Source: an uncultured Lutibacter sp.
Lineage (GTDB): Bacteria > Bacteroidota > Bacteroidia > Flavobacteriales > Flavobacteriaceae
Length of the DNA stretch: 64,000 nt
Assembly: GCF_947493565.1 (NCBI RefSeq)
Contig: NZ_CANLRG010000008.1
Coordinates: forward strand, 62,001-126,000
Direction of reading: 5' to 3'
In this document: one piece after another, positions 61,804-64,000 of the stretch
Layout of the letters: the number at the start of each line of letters is the position of its first letter
How positions within the stretch are numbered: position 1 is the first letter of the stretch
The notes under the pieces: model-generated
Databases searched by the model: none
Seen by the model: only the letters and a program-made list of their open reading frames with translations
What the model was told of the DNA's origin: nothing
Program-made: the position numbers and the translations under genes

Positions 61804-63033
61804 ATGAAAACCAAAACTATTCTCTTATATTTTATTTTCTCTATAAACTTAACTTTAAATGCACAAAGTGATTTTAGCTCTCCATATTCAATTTATGGCA
61901 TTGGAAAAGAGAATTTAAATTTTTTTGGAGGATTTTCAGCAATGGGAAATTCAGGTATTGCTTATAGGTCTTCCTCAACCACAATTAATAAATCAAATCC
62001 CTCCTCATTAACAACAATTAAAAAAAATTCTTTTTTATATGAATTAGGTTTTAACAACACTTATTCATTGAAATTTGATAGTGATGTAAGTCAAAAAGAA
62101 AACAATTTTAATTTTACTCATTTAGCCATGGCTTTTCCAATTAATAAATATTGGAATATGAGCATAGGCATACAACCATATAGTAAAGTTAATTATGAAA
62201 TAGACATAATACAACCCATTGAAGGCAGTATTAATAATTACAAAACAAAAATTATTGGTTCAGGAGGCATTAATGAAATCTTTTGGGGGCATGGATTTAA
62301 AATTAACAATAATTTATCATTCGGAACTGAATTCGTTGGTTTATTCGGATCAATAAGTCAAGAACAGTGGTTAAATTACGGTTTAAGCTCTACTTATTTA
62401 AATGATAAAAATGTTTATTTTAGTTTAGGTGCAACTTTAGGAGTTCAATACACTTTAGGCAGTAAAACAACCTTTGGTGCTACAATTAATTTCCCAACCA
62501 TATTAAGAGGAGCTGAAGCTACTGTAGGCACAAAATCAAGTAGGATAATTTCTAGTGAATTTAACCAAAATGCAGATGATTTTAACTTACCCTTAAAATT
62601 GGGTTTCGGAATTAGCTCTCAATTAAATAAAAAAATTTTAATAAACGTTGATTACAGAATAAAATATTGGGAAAACACAAATCAAACCAATAATGCATCT
62701 ACCTATATCAATCAATCAATATATGCTATTGGAATTGAATTTAAATCTCCTTCTAATCATACTAGCTATTTTGGTAGAATCAAATACAGAGCTGGTATAA
62801 ATTATGATTCTGGCTACTTAAACATCAATAATAAAAATATTAATCGTTATAGTTTTTCTTTAGGTCTAGGTCTTCCCACCTCAAAAAGTAACTTTTCATC
62901 TTTTATAAATTTAAACTATTCCTATGGGAAAGAAGGAACAACCGATAGGGGTTTAATCCAAGAAAATTTTCATAAGCTGTCTCTTAACTTAAGTATGTTT
63001 GGAAATTGGTTTCAAAAACCTAAGATTTTTTAA
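61804..63033 (+). CDS. outer-membrane protein, FadL/OMP-like, partner of the DUF4270 lipoprotein
   Basis: A 409-residue exported protein (signal MKTKTILLYFIFSINLTLNAQ). SDFSSPYSIYGIGKENLNFFGGFSAMGNSGIAYRSSSTTINKSNPSSL is a start typical of flavobacterial OmpP1/FadL-like proteins, and the rest shows repeated barrel strands (NMSIGIQPYSKVNYEID, NNLSFGTEFVGLFGSI, ILINVDYRIKYWE, YRAGINYDSGYLN, YSFSLGLGLP) to the end. It could transport a hydrophobic compound or be a secretion partner. It lies 5 bases after the DUF4270 gene; the pair forms a short operon. It is 12 bases from the convergent ATPase. Confidence 0.75.
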   Translation: MKTKTILLYFIFSINLTLNAQSDFSSPYSIYGIGKENLNFFGGFSAMGNSGIAYRSSSTTINKSNPSSLTTIKKNSFLYELGFNNTYSLKFDSDVSQKENNFNFTHLAMAFPINKYWNMSIGIQPYSKVNYEIDIIQPIEGSINNYKTKIIGSGGINEIFWGHGFKINNNLSFGTEFVGLFGSISQEQWLNYGLSSTYLNDKNVYFSLGATLGVQYTLGSKTTFGATINFPTILRGAEATVGTKSSRIISSEFNQNADDFNLPLKLGFGISSQLNKKILINVDYRIKYWENTNQTNNASTYINQSIYAIGIEFKSPSNHTSYFGRIKYRAGINYDSGYLNINNKNINRYSFSLGLGLPTSKSNFSSFINLNYSYGKEGTTDRGLIQENFHKLSLNLSMFGNWFQKPKIF

Positions 63034-63045
63034 AAAATTAATTTA

Positions 63046-64000
63046 TCATTTTAAGAATTCCCTAAAATTCTCTTTCGTAATCACTTTCACTTCTGTATTG
63101 TAGGTATTTACAAACGTTTTAGGAATTTTAATTTTACTTTTTGGATTCCATTTTATTTCAAATCCTGTAACTTTTCCTGCATTTTCCTCCACATAATCAA
63201 TTTCTTGTTGCTGCACGGTTCGCCAGAAATAGCCTTTAGATAATGAACTAGTATAGGCGTTGTATTTTAATCTTTCTGCTATTAAAAAATTCTCCCAAAG
63301 ATTACCTTTATCCTGACGAACTTCTAACGGATTTAAATCACCAATAATCATATTTCTAACGCCTGTATCATAAAAATATATTTTTTGATTGGTTTTTATT
63401 TCATTTCGTAAGTTTTTACTAAAACTTGGCAATTTGAAAACGACATAGGCTTGACAAAGTAAATCAATATAATTAGAGACAGTTTTTTTATCGATACCTA
63501 GTAATTGAGCAAGTTCATTATAACTCACTTCGCTGCCTATTTGAAATGCCAATGCGCGCAATAACTTTTCTAAAATTTCAGGTTTGCGAATACCCCCATA
63601 ACTCAATATATCTTTATAAAGATAACTATCTGTTAATTGTTTTAAAATGTCTTTTTCATCCCCAAAGTTATTGATAACATCTGGGTACATTCCGTATACA
63701 ACGCGAAGCTCTAGTTGTTGTTGTGCTTTTAAATAACCAACATTATCTTCAAACTCATTCCACGAAATAGGATATAATTGATACTCCCATTTTCTTCCAG
63801 TTAAGGGTTCTTGTGTTTGGTTATTGAGCTCAAAAGCAGACGAACCACTTACCAGCAGTTGAACAAGTTTAAGTTGATCTGTGATTAACTTTAGTGTTAG
63901 ACCAATATTTTCAATACGTTGGGCTTCGTCAATAAACACAACTTTATAGTTTCCTATAATATTTTTAAGCTGCTCTATATTAGGGTTCGTAAGTAGTTTT
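63046..64000 (-). CDS. AAA-family ATPase with DUF4143 domain (5' part lies outside the window)
   Basis: The frame is open through the right edge; the first visible residues are KLLTNPNIEQLKNIIGNYKVVFIDEAQRIENIG, so Walker B (VVFIDEAQ) is inside the window and Walker A lies outside. The remainder has SGSSAFELNNQTQEPLTGRKWEYQLYPISWNEF, a DUF4143 domain with GGIRKPEILEKLLRALAFQIGSEVSYNELAQLLGIDKKTVSNYIDLLCQAYVVFKLPSFSKN, and the end AYTSSLSKGYFWRTVQQQEIDYVE..VTGFEIKWNPKSK with a PD-(D/E)xK-like E-x-K. Such proteins are frequent in mobile parts of Bacteroidota genomes; the role is unknown. About 317 residues are visible, and full-length members are near 380-400. Confidence 0.88.
   Translation of the reverse strand, partial: KLLTNPNIEQLKNIIGNYKVVFIDEAQRIENIGLTLKLITDQLKLVQLLVSGSSAFELNNQTQEPLTGRKWEYQLYPISWNEFEDNVGYLKAQQQLELRVVYGMYPDVINNFGDEKDILKQLTDSYLYKDILSYGGIRKPEILEKLLRALAFQIGSEVSYNELAQLLGIDKKTVSNYIDLLCQAYVVFKLPSFSKNLRNEIKTNQKIYFYDTGVRNMIIGDLNPLEVRQDKGNLWENFLIAERLKYNAYTSSLSKGYFWRTVQQQEIDYVEENAGKVTGFEIKWNPKSKIKIPKTFVNTYNTEVKVITKENFREFLK

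Overview
The window comes from an AT-rich (roughly 30% GC by eye) member of the Bacteroidota, most likely a Flavobacteriaceae. The evidence is: promoter -7 boxes of the TAnnTTTG type, a GYDIA-type GHMP kinase beside a class II HMG-CoA reductase, DUF4270, DUF4907 and DUF2141 proteins, FISUMP and DUF11 surface modules, LytTR/His_kinase two-component pairs, and many signal peptides ending in AQ. No rRNA, tRNA, CRISPR array, transposase or phage gene is visible.

Layout. 0-3 kb (minus): a truncated FAD oxidoreductase, a GHMP kinase and HMG-CoA reductase, packed as one operon. 3-11 kb (plus): a secreted dipeptidyl peptidase IV, three POT-family peptide transporters and an exported thioredoxin-like protein, i.e. 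a peptide-uptake block. 11-16 kb: ComEC, a DUF302-like secreted protein, and a surE-membrane protein-lpxB operon. 16.7-18.8 kb: a tail-specific protease. 19-25 kb: two tandem cysteine-rich surface proteins that share a module. 25-27 kb: a thioesterase and a nonspecific nuclease. 26.8-35 kb (minus): a HypD-like glycyl radical enzyme with its activase, next to a galactose operon (galT, galK, Na+/sugar symporter) headed by a NUDIX-type regulator with a clear 31-bp operator candidate. 35.6-41 kb: a LytTR two-component pair divergent from a secreted protein, an esterase and a metallo-beta-lactamase-fold enzyme.

41-56 kb (plus) is an accessory-looking export region. A TetR regulator with a textbook promoter and operator heads a YbhGFSR-like ABC efflux operon (TolC, HlyD, two small envelope proteins, a split YbhF as two ATPases, two permeases, DUF2141, and an HxSNG-motif outer-membrane barrel). 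A second, MacAB-like operon follows (TolC, HlyD, FtsX-type permease, ATPase). Its tail encodes an ATP-cone/Mrr-type nuclease overlapping a PycTM (DUF5706)-like membrane protein. This pair is my best candidate for an undescribed system: a nucleotide-sensing nuclease coupled to a membrane effector.

56-63 kb holds a second conspicuous locus. A five-gene minus operon (outer-membrane barrel, Kelch lipoprotein, DUF4907 protein, histidine kinase, LytTR regulator) diverges from a DUF4270 lipoprotein and an outer-membrane protein, which looks like a surface-sensing module. The right edge cuts an AAA/DUF4143 ATPase. All functions are inferred from sequence motifs read by eye; no database search was run.
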